From Veillonellales bacterium (GTDB taxonomy: Bacteria > Bacillota > Negativicutes > JAAYSF01): a DNA stretch of 52,912 nucleotides. Positions 15,001 to 20,255 of the stretch are shown here, piece after piece. The stretch spans positions 1 through 52,912 of the forward strand of contig JBDKTO010000019.1 in the NCBI GenBank assembly GCA_039680175.1, read 5' to 3'. Numbering within the stretch: position 1 is the stretch's first letter; each line of letters begins with the position of its first letter. The translations under genes and the position numbers were made by a program. The notes under the pieces were generated by a model. That model saw nothing but the letters and a program-made list of their open reading frames with translations. It ran no database searches and was not told the DNA's origin.

Positions 15001-18000
15001 ACAGTTACATCAGCCGCTGTTCCGGCAGTGTTCTGATTAATCCTAGCGTTTTTACCAATATAAGATTCACTGTCGGTATTGTAATTCATCACATCAATTG
15101 AACCCGAGGCCGTACCTTTGCCGGCATCGCTGCTGGTCTGTGCCCAACTGGTAAACATAGCCTGGGAAAGGCCGAGATTATCACTCATAAAGGCGTTTTC
15201 CAGATTGGCCGTCCAATCTGTCTTCCAATCCGTCCAATGATTATCAAAGGGAATTGTCACATTGGAATGAACCGTTAAAGTTTTAGCCGCATCGGCTGTG
15301 GCATTATCGCCGATATACGCCTTGGCGGTGTTCTTATACTGCCCGTAGATGATAGCCGCCGAAGCCCCATAATCCTTTTTGTTGGCAGGCGTGTTTTCTC
15401 CCAGCACTACCGTATCGTCCCGCTGCTTTTGCTGTGCAATGGCACTCGTTTTCATCACATCGGTAACGGCGGCATTAACAGACATATTGCCGCCGGCACT
15501 CGCCGCAGCCTGGTTGTGCGTCTGTTCGGCCGCGTCGCCGCCGATATGAGCCAGAGCCGTATTATTGGAAAGGGTCAAGGCCATCGCACCCGCTATGCCT
15601 GTACTAGGCGGCACAAAGGGTTTATCATCCGGAGCTGAACCTTTTTTAATCCATCCTTTTACTGTCGGAACAACGCCATTGGCAATCCAGTCGATGACTG
15701 TATCCAACCCGGAGCCCGGATCCCCGTCGCCGACCACCGTTTGTGCATTCGTATCGTTCAGCGCCGTAGCAATAGCAGCGTTAACGTTCAAATCGGTACC
15801 AGCCGCTGCCGTGCCGTCAATATTGGCGATTGCATTGACATTGGAATGATTGATGGCCACACCGAAGCCCAGCAGCCCGTTGCCGGTCGAAGCCGAGGCC
15901 GTGGAGCTGATACTTTTGTCGCTGGTGGCATTAATGTTGATATTTTTCCCCGTCGCCGCCGTTGTCGTAATACTGGAAGTATCATCCAGCGTAATATCCG
16001 AATTGGAATCCAGTTCATTGTAGGTTACCATTACATTAACCGGGATTTTTTTATTGGTCAGATTCCCCACAACCGGGCATGGTCTCGTCGTCTCGCTGAC
16101 CTTATTGGCGGTATGGGCCGTGACATTTACATTATCTCCGGCTGTAATGGCCGAGCCGCCCAGCATATTGACCACCGCATCGGAGTCCGACAGAATAACC
16201 CCCACGCCGCCGACCAGGGACATGACCATTGCACTGCTGGTAGAGGAAGACTCGGCGTCAAGGGTCACATCATGCACAGCCTCCAGTTTGCTGGCCGTAT
16301 CGATATTGATGGTTGCATCGGCCTTAACCTTGGAAAAGCCGACTAACGGCCGGACATTTTCGATGGTGGTAAATAGACCGTCAATCGTCCCTTCCCTGGA
16401 CAAAGCCCCCAACGAGGCAGTATCCGGCTCATCCCCGCTAGAGGAATCAAAATTCTGGGAAGCATCGTTCTGAGCGACGGCCTGGACGTTGACATTATTA
16501 CCCTTGATGTGCGCAGCGTGAATATTTACGTCCGCTTTCGTCCCTGTTAAGGCGTAGGTTACCAATTTTGTTTTGCTGGCAGCAATCACGGAAATGGTTC
16601 CGTCATCGGTACTGGAATTGCCATCATTATTGCTTGCATAGCCGTTATTGGCAAAGGACAGCAGTTTTGCCCCGCTGTCTATGTCAATCTTGGCCTCATT
16701 TTCATAAGTATCATGGGCAACCAGCAAATTTAAGTCACCGGATTTACCGGTTGACAACGACTCATCCTTCTCATGATCACCGGCTGCCGTATTATTGGCT
16801 ACCTTGCGGGTGGAAAGAATCGCATTGCTGTTCACCGTAATGCTGTCGCCGGCCGTTGCCGTCAGCCTGCCGCCATAGGTCAGAAAATTGCCGGTAAAGC
16901 TGATGTCCTTGCCGCTAACCGTTAAATTGCCGCCATTTGTCGTAATATCGGAATTGAGGCTGATCGTTCCTCCGCCCGAAGCAAAAAATCCGCCTGTTCC
17001 TGTTGTTACAGGCTTGTCTATCGTTATTGTGTTGGCAAAGACATTCACACTTCCTGTTGCCGTACTTGCTCCCGGAGGAACCTCAGCCGCTTTAATTGTC
17101 CCGCTATCCGTAAAAGCATCGGCTGTAATAGATAAAGAGCCTGTCAAAATACTGCCGGTTAATCCAACCGTAATATTCTTGCCGCTGTCGACAAGAGTTA
17201 GCTGTCCGCCGTTCGTATCAACCGTACCGTTAATCCCTAAATCTTGATTATTGGCCTTTATGTATACTCCGCCGCCATGTGAGTAAACAGCACTGCCGAT
17301 TTTCAAGACAGCCTGATCTGTAAACACTTCAAGACCGTATTGCGTCCCTGCTGTATTGCCTACACGATGAGTTTCTACCGTGCCCGCTATATCAAAATTA
17401 CTGCCTGCGGCTATGCTGTAATTACCCGGACTGTAAAAAAGGTCATCCTCTGTTTTTAATACCGGCAAAAATTTATTTTTTTCCGCTGAAAAAAAGCTGC
17501 CGGTCAAATTTGAGGTGAGATTGTACACATTAAGGGAACCGACATTAATCGTACCACTTTGGCTCACAATCATGCCGTTAGGATTAAGAAAATATACATT
17601 GCCGCCGATGACGCCGCCTTTTAATGACTTGACCATACCATTAATAACCGATGAGCTGCCGTTGACAACATTGATTAAGTTATCGGCATTATCCGGCACC
17701 AGCAGATTAACGATATTCCCATTACCGACAGTAAAGCTGGAAAAAGAATTATAGGCATTGTTGCCGATAATCGACTTAGTGGAGATATCATCGTACCAGT
17801 TGGTACCATCCTGGTAATAATTAAGCGTCGTTTCGGTCTGACCATCAGTGGCGATATTGTTGCCGCTATTGATATCGGAGTATTTTAAGCCGTAAATATG
17901 GCCTGTATTAATAAAGGTCCCTGGTAAGGTAAAATTCGTCCCGCGCCCGTCGATCACACCGGTATCGGTATTGGTCAAATTACCGGTGGTACTAATGCCA

Positions 18001-20084
18001 AAAGTTCCCCGGTACGCGTCGATAAAACCGCTGTTTGTCAGACTGCCTGTTGTACTGACAGCAAAATTTGCCTCGCCGCCGCTGTTGATTATGCCAGCAT
18101 TATTTAGATTGCCGGTCACCGTTAAGCTGCTGTCATTGCCCGTCGCTGCTATTGCCGCGATGCCGTAAGCATTCAAATTGACCACATTGTCAAAGGTGCC
18201 GCTTGCTGACCCCGAGGTATCAAACTTGGCGCCGGTGTTGATAATACCACCCTGCCCGACACTGGTACCGCCAGAGCCTGTCCCCAAGGAAATGTTGGAA
18301 AGCGCATTAATGGTGCCGTTAAGAGTAATCGCTTTGTCACTAAAGGATAACGGCGCAGTACCGTTCGCCAATGTTGTAAACTGGCTCCATTCCGGAGTAT
18401 TGCCTGTAAACAGTCCGCTCATATAAGCCGTCGACGGCGTGTAAACCGTTAACGATCCGACATTCAGCACACTCCCGCTGCCTGCTACGACTCCGTTGGG
18501 ATTCAAAAAATATACATGTCCGCCGATGGCGCCGTCTTTTAGCGAATTGATCGTGCCGTTGATGGTAGACATGTTCGGACCGTTGACCAGATTCAGCAGA
18601 TTATCCGCCCCAGCCGGCAAATACAGATTCACAATTTTACTGTCGCTGACGTTGAATTGACTGAAAGAATTCAAGGCGAGATTGCCGGAAACCGTCGTGG
18701 TCGTAATATTGGTAATTACCTTGTCTCCGCTGACACTGTTTACCACCGTGGTGGACGTTTTCCCGTCCGGAACTATCGAGCCTTCCTTGACGATACCGTA
18801 ATTGACAAGCACGTCTGTTGCCGGAGAATACGCCCCGTCGTGAGGAGCGATAGTCGCGTATGCCGGATGAATAAAAGCATCGACATTCGTACAATCAATA
18901 GTTCCTTGGTGATAACCTTCCAGCCATGCATTAATATCGCCGTTAATAAACTTACCGCCGCTGCCCACATTCAAAGTAAAAGTCTTGGCAATGGGAGTAA
19001 TTGTTCCCGAATTATTAAAAGTATTATTGCCAATATTCAGCGTAAAATTATTCAGCGGATTGGTCTGGATGGTCGCTCCGACATTTGTAAAATCTCCGCT
19101 GTCAAGGCTAATCGTAAAGTCTTTATTTACTCCACCGCTATATATCCTGCCGACATTTCTCATACCTCCGGCCACGATTTCAATGCTGCCGTCCTGATCG
19201 GTTTTTACGATTGTATTTCGGTTCTGATCCACATACCCCCAGCCATTGGTATTCACTACAGAATCGAATAAACCGGCCGTCGAACCTGCAGTATCAAAAT
19301 TAGCGCCGACATTGACTTCCGCGCCTTCTCCTATCCTTACGTTGTTGAGTTTAATGCTGTTGACGGCATTCACACTGCCGCCCTGAATATAAATCAAGCC
19401 GGTTGGATCGATGGGCAAAGTGCCGTCCATAACCTGTTGCACTGATGTGGTATTTAGCTGATTATTGCTGTCAAAAAACTTATTGACAAAATCCTGGGTG
19501 GGAGTATAAATCGCCAGCGATCCGGCGTTAATACTGCCGGTACCATTTTCATTCCGACCGACTAACACACCCTGCGGATTGAGAAAATACAAATTGCCGC
19601 CGATCTTGTTATCCTTAATCGAGTTGAGGGCACCGTAAATCTGGGACTGACTGCCGCCGTTGACCAGATTGATTAAATTAGCGGCGCCGGCCGGCAAAAT
19701 CATGTTTACCGTATTGCCGGCTGTTACATTAAACCGGCTAAAGGAGTTAATACCGGTAGCGCCGTTGCCTGTCGTAGTGGTCGTTGTAATATTGGTAACC
19801 TTGCTATTGACATCATTAACCGTTGTACCTGTCTTGCCATCTGTGGCAATATTATTATTGGCCGCGTCCGTCACCGGTATGCCAAAATTCATGGTCGCAA
19901 CCATAATGGCCGCTGCTGCTGCCGGTGAAACCCAGCGGGTGAAACGACTGGCCCGCTTGCTCTGAACCCGCTTTTGCCGGGTGGCGATGAGAGTTTTTTG
20001 CTGCTGTTGCTTCAGCCACCATCCCCGATAGTAGCTTCGATGACCTCGCTGCCACGCCCGACGCCATTTTCTCTGCATTTTCAT
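1..20084 (-). CDS. Giant filamentous haemagglutinin/LktA-type adhesin, 3' end outside window
   Basis: Seen: from ATG at 20084 (GGAGG eight bases upstream) the frame stays open to base 1, about 6,694 codons, with no stop read. Residues 1-74 form a long basic signal peptide. Three TPS-like modules follow (about 75-195, 430-552, 735-858), each with FSxF, a DNL-N-VNG segment and YFLNPxG. The remainder is low-complexity Gly/Ala/Asn/Thr solenoid with recurring units of roughly 90 residues (VxVxA, GGxxGVAGS, TxAYIG), then an alpha-helical stretch (about 6203-6355), more solenoid and a DK-rich tail at the window edge. Known: TPS-domain proteins are exported by Sec and then through an outer-membrane Omp85-type TpsB partner to become surface fibres. 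No TpsB is visible here; it, or a C-terminal anchor, may lie past the left edge. Inference: cell-surface adhesin of a diderm Firmicute. The many plus-strand ORFs over this region are antisense shadows. Confidence 0.9.
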   Translation of the reverse strand, partial: MKMQRKWRRAWQRGHRSYYRGWWLKQQQQKTLIATRQKRVQSKRASRFTRWVSPAAAAAIMVATMNFGIPVTDAANNNIATDGKTGTTVNDVNSKVTNITTTTTTGNGATGINSFSRFNVTAGNTVNMILPAGAANLINLVNGGSQSQIYGALNSIKDNKIGGNLYFLNPQGVLVGRNENGTGSINAGSLAIYTPTQDFVNKFFDSNNQLNTTSVQQVMDGTLPIDPTGLIYIQGGSVNAVNSIKLNNVRIGEGAEVNVGANFDTAGSTAGLFDSVVNTNGWGYVDQNRNTIVKTDQDGSIEIVAGGMRNVGRIYSGGVNKDFTISLDSGDFTNVGATIQTNPLNNFTLNIGNNTFNNSGTITPIAKTFTLNVGSGGKFINGDINAWLEGYHQGTIDCTNVDAFIHPAYATIAPHDGAYSPATDVLVNYGIVKEGSIVPDGKTSTTVVNSVSGDKVITNITTTTVSGNLALNSFSQFNVSDSKIVNLYLPAGADNLLNLVNGPNMSTINGTINSLKDGAIGGHVYFLNPNGVVAGSGSVLNVGSLTVYTPSTAYMSGLFTGNTPEWSQFTTLANGTAPLSFSDKAITLNGTINALSNISLGTGSGGTSVGQGGIINTGAKFDTSGSASGTFDNVVNLNAYGIAAIAATGNDSSLTVTGNLNNAGIINSGGEANFAVSTTGSLTNSGFIDAYRGTFGISTTGNLTNTDTGVIDGRGTNFTLPGTFINTGHIYGLKYSDINSGNNIATDGQTETTLNYYQDGTNWYDDISTKSIIGNNAYNSFSSFTVGNGNIVNLLVPDNADNLINVVNGSSSVINGMVKSLKGGVIGGNVYFLNPNGMIVSQSGTINVGSLNVYNLTSNLTGSFFSAEKNKFLPVLKTEDDLFYSPGNYSIAAGSNFDIAGTVETHRVGNTAGTQYGLEVFTDQAVLKIGSAVYSHGGGVYIKANNQDLGINGTVDTNGGQLTLVDSGKNITVGLTGSILTGSLSITADAFTDSGTIKAAEVPPGASTATGSVNVFANTITIDKPVTTGTGGFFASGGGTISLNSDITTNGGNLTVSGKDISFTGNFLTYGGRLTATAGDSITVNSNAILSTRKVANNTAAGDHEKDESLSTGKSGDLNLLVAHDTYENEAKIDIDSGAKLLSFANNGYASNNDGNSSTDDGTISVIAASKTKLVTYALTGTKADVNIHAAHIKGNNVNVQAVAQNDASQNFDSSSGDEPDTASLGALSREGTIDGLFTTIENVRPLVGFSKVKADATINIDTASKLEAVHDVTLDAESSSTSSAMVMSLVGGVGVILSDSDAVVNMLGGSAITAGDNVNVTAHTANKVSETTRPCPVVGNLTNKKIPVNVMVTYNELDSNSDITLDDTSSITTTAATGKNININATSDKSISSTASASTGNGLLGFGVAINHSNVNAIANIDGTAAAGTDLNVNAAIATALNDTNAQTVVGDGDPGSGLDTVIDWIANGVVPTVKGWIKKGSAPDDKPFVPPSTGIAGAMALTLSNNTALAHIGGDAAEQTHNQAAASAGGNMSVNAAVTDVMKTSAIAQQKQRDDTVVLGENTPANKKDYGASAAIIYGQYKNTAKAYIGDNATADAAKTLTVHSNVTIPFDNHWTDWKTDWTANLENAFMSDNLGLSQAMFTSWAQTSSDAGKGTASGSIDVMNYNTDSESYIGKNARINQNTAGTAADVTVQAENNITTLNLSGLLKSPMNDYIKAARESAKPDADLWGDASQGSGGGGSALVLIEKNTTKSYIDSAAKVNANTATIKADTNVKNTSIGAAGGKTADIGFNGTVIADIIQNTTYAEANQARIAAANSININAADSLYNINAAGGLTEGGSVGIGASIAFNLIERDTKALATGTLSAGNSLSVTGKNTGTSVGISLAGSATADQPQTTEPAKDSDESDPVEYIRYLFDDETSDPADPVEDIHFLFEENNDDPLNKVTGKVSNLSTADSAGSKAKSGISAAANVALNIMQDKAVALVGDAAAADKTTVTVGSSNIKATNDTGIYALSGAVALAANTNAASKGIAGALMFNGIFDTTQADIAKTDFTITDDFLSVSANNDSDIYSLSASGGIAPSGTGAAGQVSVNMLQNNTDAYIDQSQVKLNGPMTFGTAVSAADNETIVAVGGAVGYGGKAGVGASFGVNIMDNGVADYSNDSQITGNGDVSLTGAEDSHLVALTAAIGASQGKMAGAFSATGNYSANDVETYVSRGSDDTKKAVDITGGLSLGANDSSTVSSTAGSAAVAANTDGNGLGASAAVSIANDNVYAYIADKAAVAAERSKQTASAAKTAVAAKNVALTAAEGAQTVTLAAGGAGGGSAGIAGSLASNVMTQNTMAFVGKNAAVTASDASVEISASNRAAATGLAGALAIGKSAGVGVGAEVDVISGNTYAYIDSDDAVTAADNVMVKADSRENVISFAGSAAGGGKVGVAGAANVHVMNTDTEAFVGRSGDTLETAASLTAAGSGVISAEDDSTLTLVAGDAAYGGNAGIGAAVGVNVVTKKTLATVGDNASLLLTGYRPEVTVNLGDFAISYQDYSDSDVKAPTFTTNQHGDIDNTAAAKKRIATPKTGTIRGLAVTAVAQNTIQSVVAGGAAAKTVAADGSALVNVVSNTTDAHLGKNVHVSQYTKDQTVNAYKSTVLVTAGSDYNELGLGGALAVSGTAGVGAGAGVSVITNRTTSYIDDGSMIKTCITDDASYVNQETDRDVWVKAAAGENIITAAAAVGGSANVGAAGSGVINVLDDTTKAYVGKNTIIDVGNNLRVLAQDTTKVTAVAGNVGIGITKGGAGGSVDILSITKDTESYIDDSSSITALGVHHYLDDLDRYDPDYMTVGVNVQAVSSENITDVIASGGGGLYAGVAGNVAVNVDDSTTRAYIGNDDTVSSHASINVGANNTVKLLSISGAAGGGAVGVSGAVDVGVINNETDGYIGNGSTVTGSAVNVSAVSDKDIDSYVVSLSGGAVGIAGGVSVYAVDTDLSDQAKQQLNAKQDANDANNPSQSNVQEYADSQMSLDRYAGLLGQYQNTDINNAGTTLSNHNTSIGSRLNGTAAATGGTNAFIGSAKITATTGSVNVNAKNTLDFTSGVGAVSGGAQAYGVSVGVLAAKTNAAAYVDQGGSVLEDSSLLNSSVAITAQSAQNVNANIIGGGLSGGSGGLAGTLLTEDLSSLTQAYTLGPITAGALTIEATHQSDLDGILVAPSTGSYAEGAAVATILDRPTTKAYVGPNIDPIKVQYYDMAVNASTTDDINVSEAAAAGGGSAAGQSIIYVDNSGKTYAYIDTGSNVAVARDLLVTAVSQENVNSLGAAAAVGGSAGLSGTGNVNNMNTDTQAYIGADTAASTTPWTTVTTGDSLLVEAQDDSELNQLTGGASTGSLAGVGASAGVNIVSKNVQAFFGSNVQATVLIGDTFNSTWPGYSIDGVTANLGGFDISYGDYGSGDVVNPGINTHGNGNLDSQNLTKKRQAQEQKGSVLGIAVSASTQNTIRTATAAGVAGGGTSLAGAAAVNVVTDTTKAHIGQNSKITTDRFTDSNLLLAAASDYDQMTVGGGLSGGGATGIGAGAGVSVVNNTTQAYLADGSQVTHRIGNDGYVAFGMADIAVKANANENIMALSAALGAAGETGIAGAVTATVLNDDTKAYIGGNTDVTAIDGIEISAQDTTDVLSVAGAAGISAGIVFGAAGVGGSVGVVDITKDTESFIADNAVVDAKVRGNAGNSKSWNVYTGDTDANGSRTAKQIQGLTVQADSKETITDVAAGGGAGLYAGVAGSLGVDIDHSTTKAYIGKAKINSRNAETAKDIWWSSNNAQSVSVAAVNTANILSVSGAGGAGGLGVAGSVDVGLIKNDTAAYIADNANVTADALGGIDVIAMAARNIESYTVGVSAGAVGLAGSVSVYGIDDNLTADALASLKAKKDAANGNNPAEDDVEDYVDNQLDFTRYQALLGSYQNSDIQSAGSSLNNKSVKIGSTVNGTAVQAAAGTAVPNGTVAMIGKNAAVSAGKDIKVKAQKDLKFTGIVGSGVAGGVALGGAVSIISTADNVQAYIGTGSNITADNLSINSDLAEDFTDTVAAGGAGFTGAIAGAAGIIDDSSCSLAYVGSGTMSVNTASIKAEADHSAAGKVAGASVALAGPAVVGAVFTANVDGVTNAYGTLTAANGITVQANTDTALSGTVLAPSAGFFAGGAAVTTLQDKTDTESYVDKAVVANTLKTLTVASSHTATITGEAIGVGVGGIGIGAAIATTDDEGKSEAFIADNGSVSMGAGGTLNLTADNTDTVQAKTTAGAAGVGAGGGSKATAAVKSATKAYTGSNVRLNLPSSTTIYYNADGTIYEIYNRFSQLTVKATATPSAKAIAEGYNFGILSVGASLADAEVDPTVQAYLGSGNMTGAYTADNSPLHALNVTANLLLPADGISSYAEATGSGGGLIDVNATKSTAKENYNIAAYLGDNSSFTVAGSINVAADADSKESASASGKVGGIIAVGANLAETDVTPNAAAYLGKNITVAGGTTDSESITVSASGNDDSSAEATAGSGGIISGAAAQATTNINKLTDNNGNTLDNVWAAIGNVNDNTQIHSAALAMTAEYTGTVHSHANSRNASVAGASGAIGSNTLTMNVETLLNGNITTKDLNVKAINHLLKPARDNHDDNVEAGSGGLLNGAAAQSAGLFTGNTEIVIGEGANLALIGDKKNPGDMVFEALTDMQDYDGASLKAGGAIEIAKAVSTITMNPTTKVSVGKNVKIDSVGDVTLAAYTTDDAQTSVGVNVWGLAGASQGATNSAINPIIAITLADSDSPSGEAVRTWRTDGNINLYAGRSAGGLTSTITARANTDLYNDSVIPIEGSPKADAAVNQTETIDIGQNNWLGSVNDINLLTEPGTVTAVGYGKGEDAYREALAKLASAISKLFGGGDVSFATEYNSGAATTARTVNVNGKLETGIQNKQVLIVNPIKEGDITAFNIDENTGNGNLAYNVTIQNSEGVSYYITKENLVDNLFTRRQELENLKANYAGDDKAIAAYDSDIAYIDSQLAGMGMLMTDGSGSKIALASADVYYLNVNNITAKSGNINVTADNLIGGGILQSPKDSSITIINNSPLYVRTHQLTIDDKGGHVNLNGVEVTSTQDVISRNKSTAADAKNLQISLPRGGGDVKVSKVVDTVTYQSTNGTETYNVSPGTAVNTTYHLDGAAEPTVNISNAFDSVLYSGDKLNKIFTSGPDIQITDSITNASGLVNIYNKEGSISLQGGSDGGQPNIVADTVKITATNGNVYQAYTTGLTSVGGDPRSLWNNAVNNDPSWQLTYGLLGGLESTFNNVPRITTSGFDKKLTANGSGGIFANGTVYISGEYLNINGTIQSGVDNWSLTLDNNSKYSGTESKTLGQFINDKKQEWAAAGSPSDTKYQVTGLQNDAFGTIAAYYNPATNQIELGDARTKGGRVELFGQIMNTGGGNIKAMDGYSNISITNNTSYGLVLNALDTGGLHGIVKITDTGKVYTDAGNNHYYQVTQYGRNDDGTIATTVSYTGTSGKAPVTTISGSSTRTVDGGYSPVTGTRYVWTLGQDKSTTTEDVYDHKKGMWGWDPLGWVTSDSDKISSTTTTGQLVSLPNGAYAVVDTSLENVGLERTYKNILLNSNVTEQKYTYRSGWLGFYKHYVTDRTTETGSKDVYTYSAKADYPIGISFIGYDAGNAAINVKGSGNIVLNKSLTNQGGKITVSAGNGAITGSNKDAVISAQSIALNAGGLGNGIGNDLPINVKLLGSSGSLAATTQAGDISLNATAGDLRINNIDTYGSGQYGTVTLTGDGSILQAAGGSNAVIRANSINLISTAGTIGSDDQALNVSVMGTGVDDSVDAIAAKNINLRQPNGDFRLGHIESKSGDVTVEAANGSLVDANPLETTDTRTVDELNAVWDRMQVKQGDQAAALNNQALTAYAASKTSAYFDYWRLRHVTASYDSNGKVTGYTADAYDPNYTYTATDSDKLMFTQAGMTAAQQQQYIDQKTETYRTVSSQLNSNATYDANYTYTLTDADRASMTTKGWTDSQLKYSIDLGIAKQTVSTDSTLQDPNVTGRHVKLNAKQGGIGTDNGELVIKAGDTAALKDITNADGTVTPSAARLALAAAESDDVTIDANNNIHIALRKAVYTKSDTLTAMARDHVYIGSASPINVESIQSGTRVNDVNGIYNGTIRLKGKAGVYDVSTSGKAALQGISAGDYLAAEKAAYEEAQSAYDAAQSAYNTVKNAKETSEAQYNQAEIAYYMANTDYAAKLEAYQAAKAKWDKLDPLQQLYPPNKQAWQNAQNAWQTAQTSFASFKDNLTKAENNYQAAQNNWTIAQAAWNEAQTSWNTAQANWTEAQKLTAIKGGRTVIEGGYSGSIGTQAAPFSVSLADGAALTARAAGSIYIDSLYNDLTVAEIYSQSDVRLHAHGSILTNTNDTINSVATQGNTVTFIADTGTLGTDSNPLLIDADHLIANGDTAVFRGQVNHSMALAGNDVTLRDLYSSGSDPLTITLTGYNRKSANSADITLTGSKDVTVNSMDAVNVAITAGSTDNLRLRNMNISAMANFTNKYYTAVAGPNLAPGQVGNAALALKPQGVFYLNMLGGKAETDATALRVSGSVRISGTDDASTAAEHAITTNGRTLPEPSGNSAGTAGPSLTGNGNPITETGIAARTSVLQLDSTAGDSSAAKAEDKDKDKDK
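1020..1475 (-). other. Alpha-helical, coiled-coil-like segment in the adhesin
   Basis: Residues about 6203-6355 leave the beta-solenoid composition and become rich in Ala, Gln, Asn, Glu, Lys, Tyr and Trp. The last part (about 1025-1125) has four consecutive seven-residue units with Trp in the same position and the pattern W-x-x-A-Q. The first part has similar Y-x-x-A-Q units. A short break with PP and DPLQQL lies between the halves, which could make an antiparallel helical hairpin. Confidence 0.7.
8000..9990 (-). repeat. Adhesin internal super-repeat, copy B
   Basis: This stretch is colinear at protein level with copy A (10790-12640). Shared landmarks in the same order are a DFxISYxDY segment, a KKR dipeptide-rich insertion followed by a QNTI motif, an ASDYxxxxxGG unit, DxxSSENITDV-like units with GGGGLYAGVAG, and a linker ending in a Y-x-x-LLGxYQN motif. 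Boundaries are approximate. It appears to be an old segmental duplication of some 600-660 residues. Confidence 0.75.
10790..12640 (-). repeat. Adhesin internal super-repeat, copy A
   Basis: First copy in translation order of the large duplication described for 8000-9990. The offset between matching landmarks is about 2.7-2.8 kb. The copies differ at most positions in DNA but keep the same order of non-solenoid insertions, including the helical linker (about 11040-11130 here, about 8260-8340 in copy B). Confidence 0.75.
14240..14395 (-). repeat. Acidic tandem repeat inside the adhesin
   Basis: Two adjacent units of about 18 residues, each with DPVE, Ile, then an aromatic-Leu-Phe motif and an acidic tail (YLFDDE and FLFEEN). 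They sit between solenoid blocks and are the most acidic stretch I noticed in the protein. They may be a flexible linker, a metal-binding patch or a processing site; the sequence does not say which. Confidence 0.65.
17505..17880 (-). repeat. Third TPS-like module of the adhesin
   Basis: Residues about 735-858. It begins with an ATDGQTETT segment, then FSSFTV, DNLINVVNG, SxxGGxxYFLNPNG and ends at SLNVYNL. It is the most diverged of the three copies. Such a module is the secretion signal recognised by the TpsB POTRA domains in classical two-partner systems, where normally only one is found at the N-terminus. Confidence 0.75.
18425..18795 (-). repeat. Second TPS-like module of the adhesin
   Basis: Residues about 430-552, opening with PDGKTSTTV, then NSFSQFNV, LPAGADNLLNLVNG, SLKDGAIGG, YFLNPNG and closing with SLTVYTPS. 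It aligns end to end with the modules at 17505-17880 and 19500-19868. Confidence 0.8.
19500..19868 (-). repeat. First TPS-like module of the adhesin
   Basis: Residues about 75-195, immediately after the signal peptide, which is the canonical place for a two-partner secretion domain. Motifs in order are ATDGKTGTTV, NSFSRFNV, LPAGAANLINLVNG, GGNLYFLNPQG and SLAIYTPT. Confidence 0.85.
19863..20084 (-). other. Extended, highly basic signal peptide
   Basis: Residues 1-50 contain 17 Lys/Arg, no Asp or Glu, several Trp and a run of four Gln. A hydrophobic core from residue 51 (SPAAAAAIMVA) and a probable cleavage site near TDA-A at about residue 74 follow. Long N-regions are usual on very large exported adhesins; this one does not match the proteobacterial ESPR consensus. 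Confidence 0.75.
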
Positions 20085-20255
20085 CGATAAACTGCCTCCA
20101 GTTTATTACTATTCGTAAAAAATTCTATAATTTTTCTGAACAGCAAATTCTAATTTTGCACAAATACCAAAAATAGTAAAAAATCCAATTCACTTTAATT
20201 ATAAAGTAAGTTGAATTTAAAAAATACTACCCAAAAAGGTACTTTTATTTAATTT
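20085..20255 (-). promoter_or_regulatory. AT-rich adhesin leader with candidate -10 and dyad
   Basis: The 171-bp gap between the LAL regulator and the adhesin is very AT-rich. A TATAAT hexamer reads on minus at 20203-20198; no convincing -35 box is present at 17 bp. It overlaps a short dyad (CTTTA and TAAAG, 20193-20206) that could bind an activator. The adhesin ribosome binding site GGAGG lies near 20096. Confidence 0.35.

Noticed and set aside
34..19965. Dozens of plus-strand ORFs of 60-245 codons
   Set aside because: They are antisense to one continuous minus-strand frame with clear adhesin repeats and show only skewed, reversed composition.
19855..20067. Minus ORF of 70 codons at the adhesin start
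   Set aside because: Out-of-frame overlap with the adhesin signal peptide; the frame from 20084 has the binding site and the long open frame.
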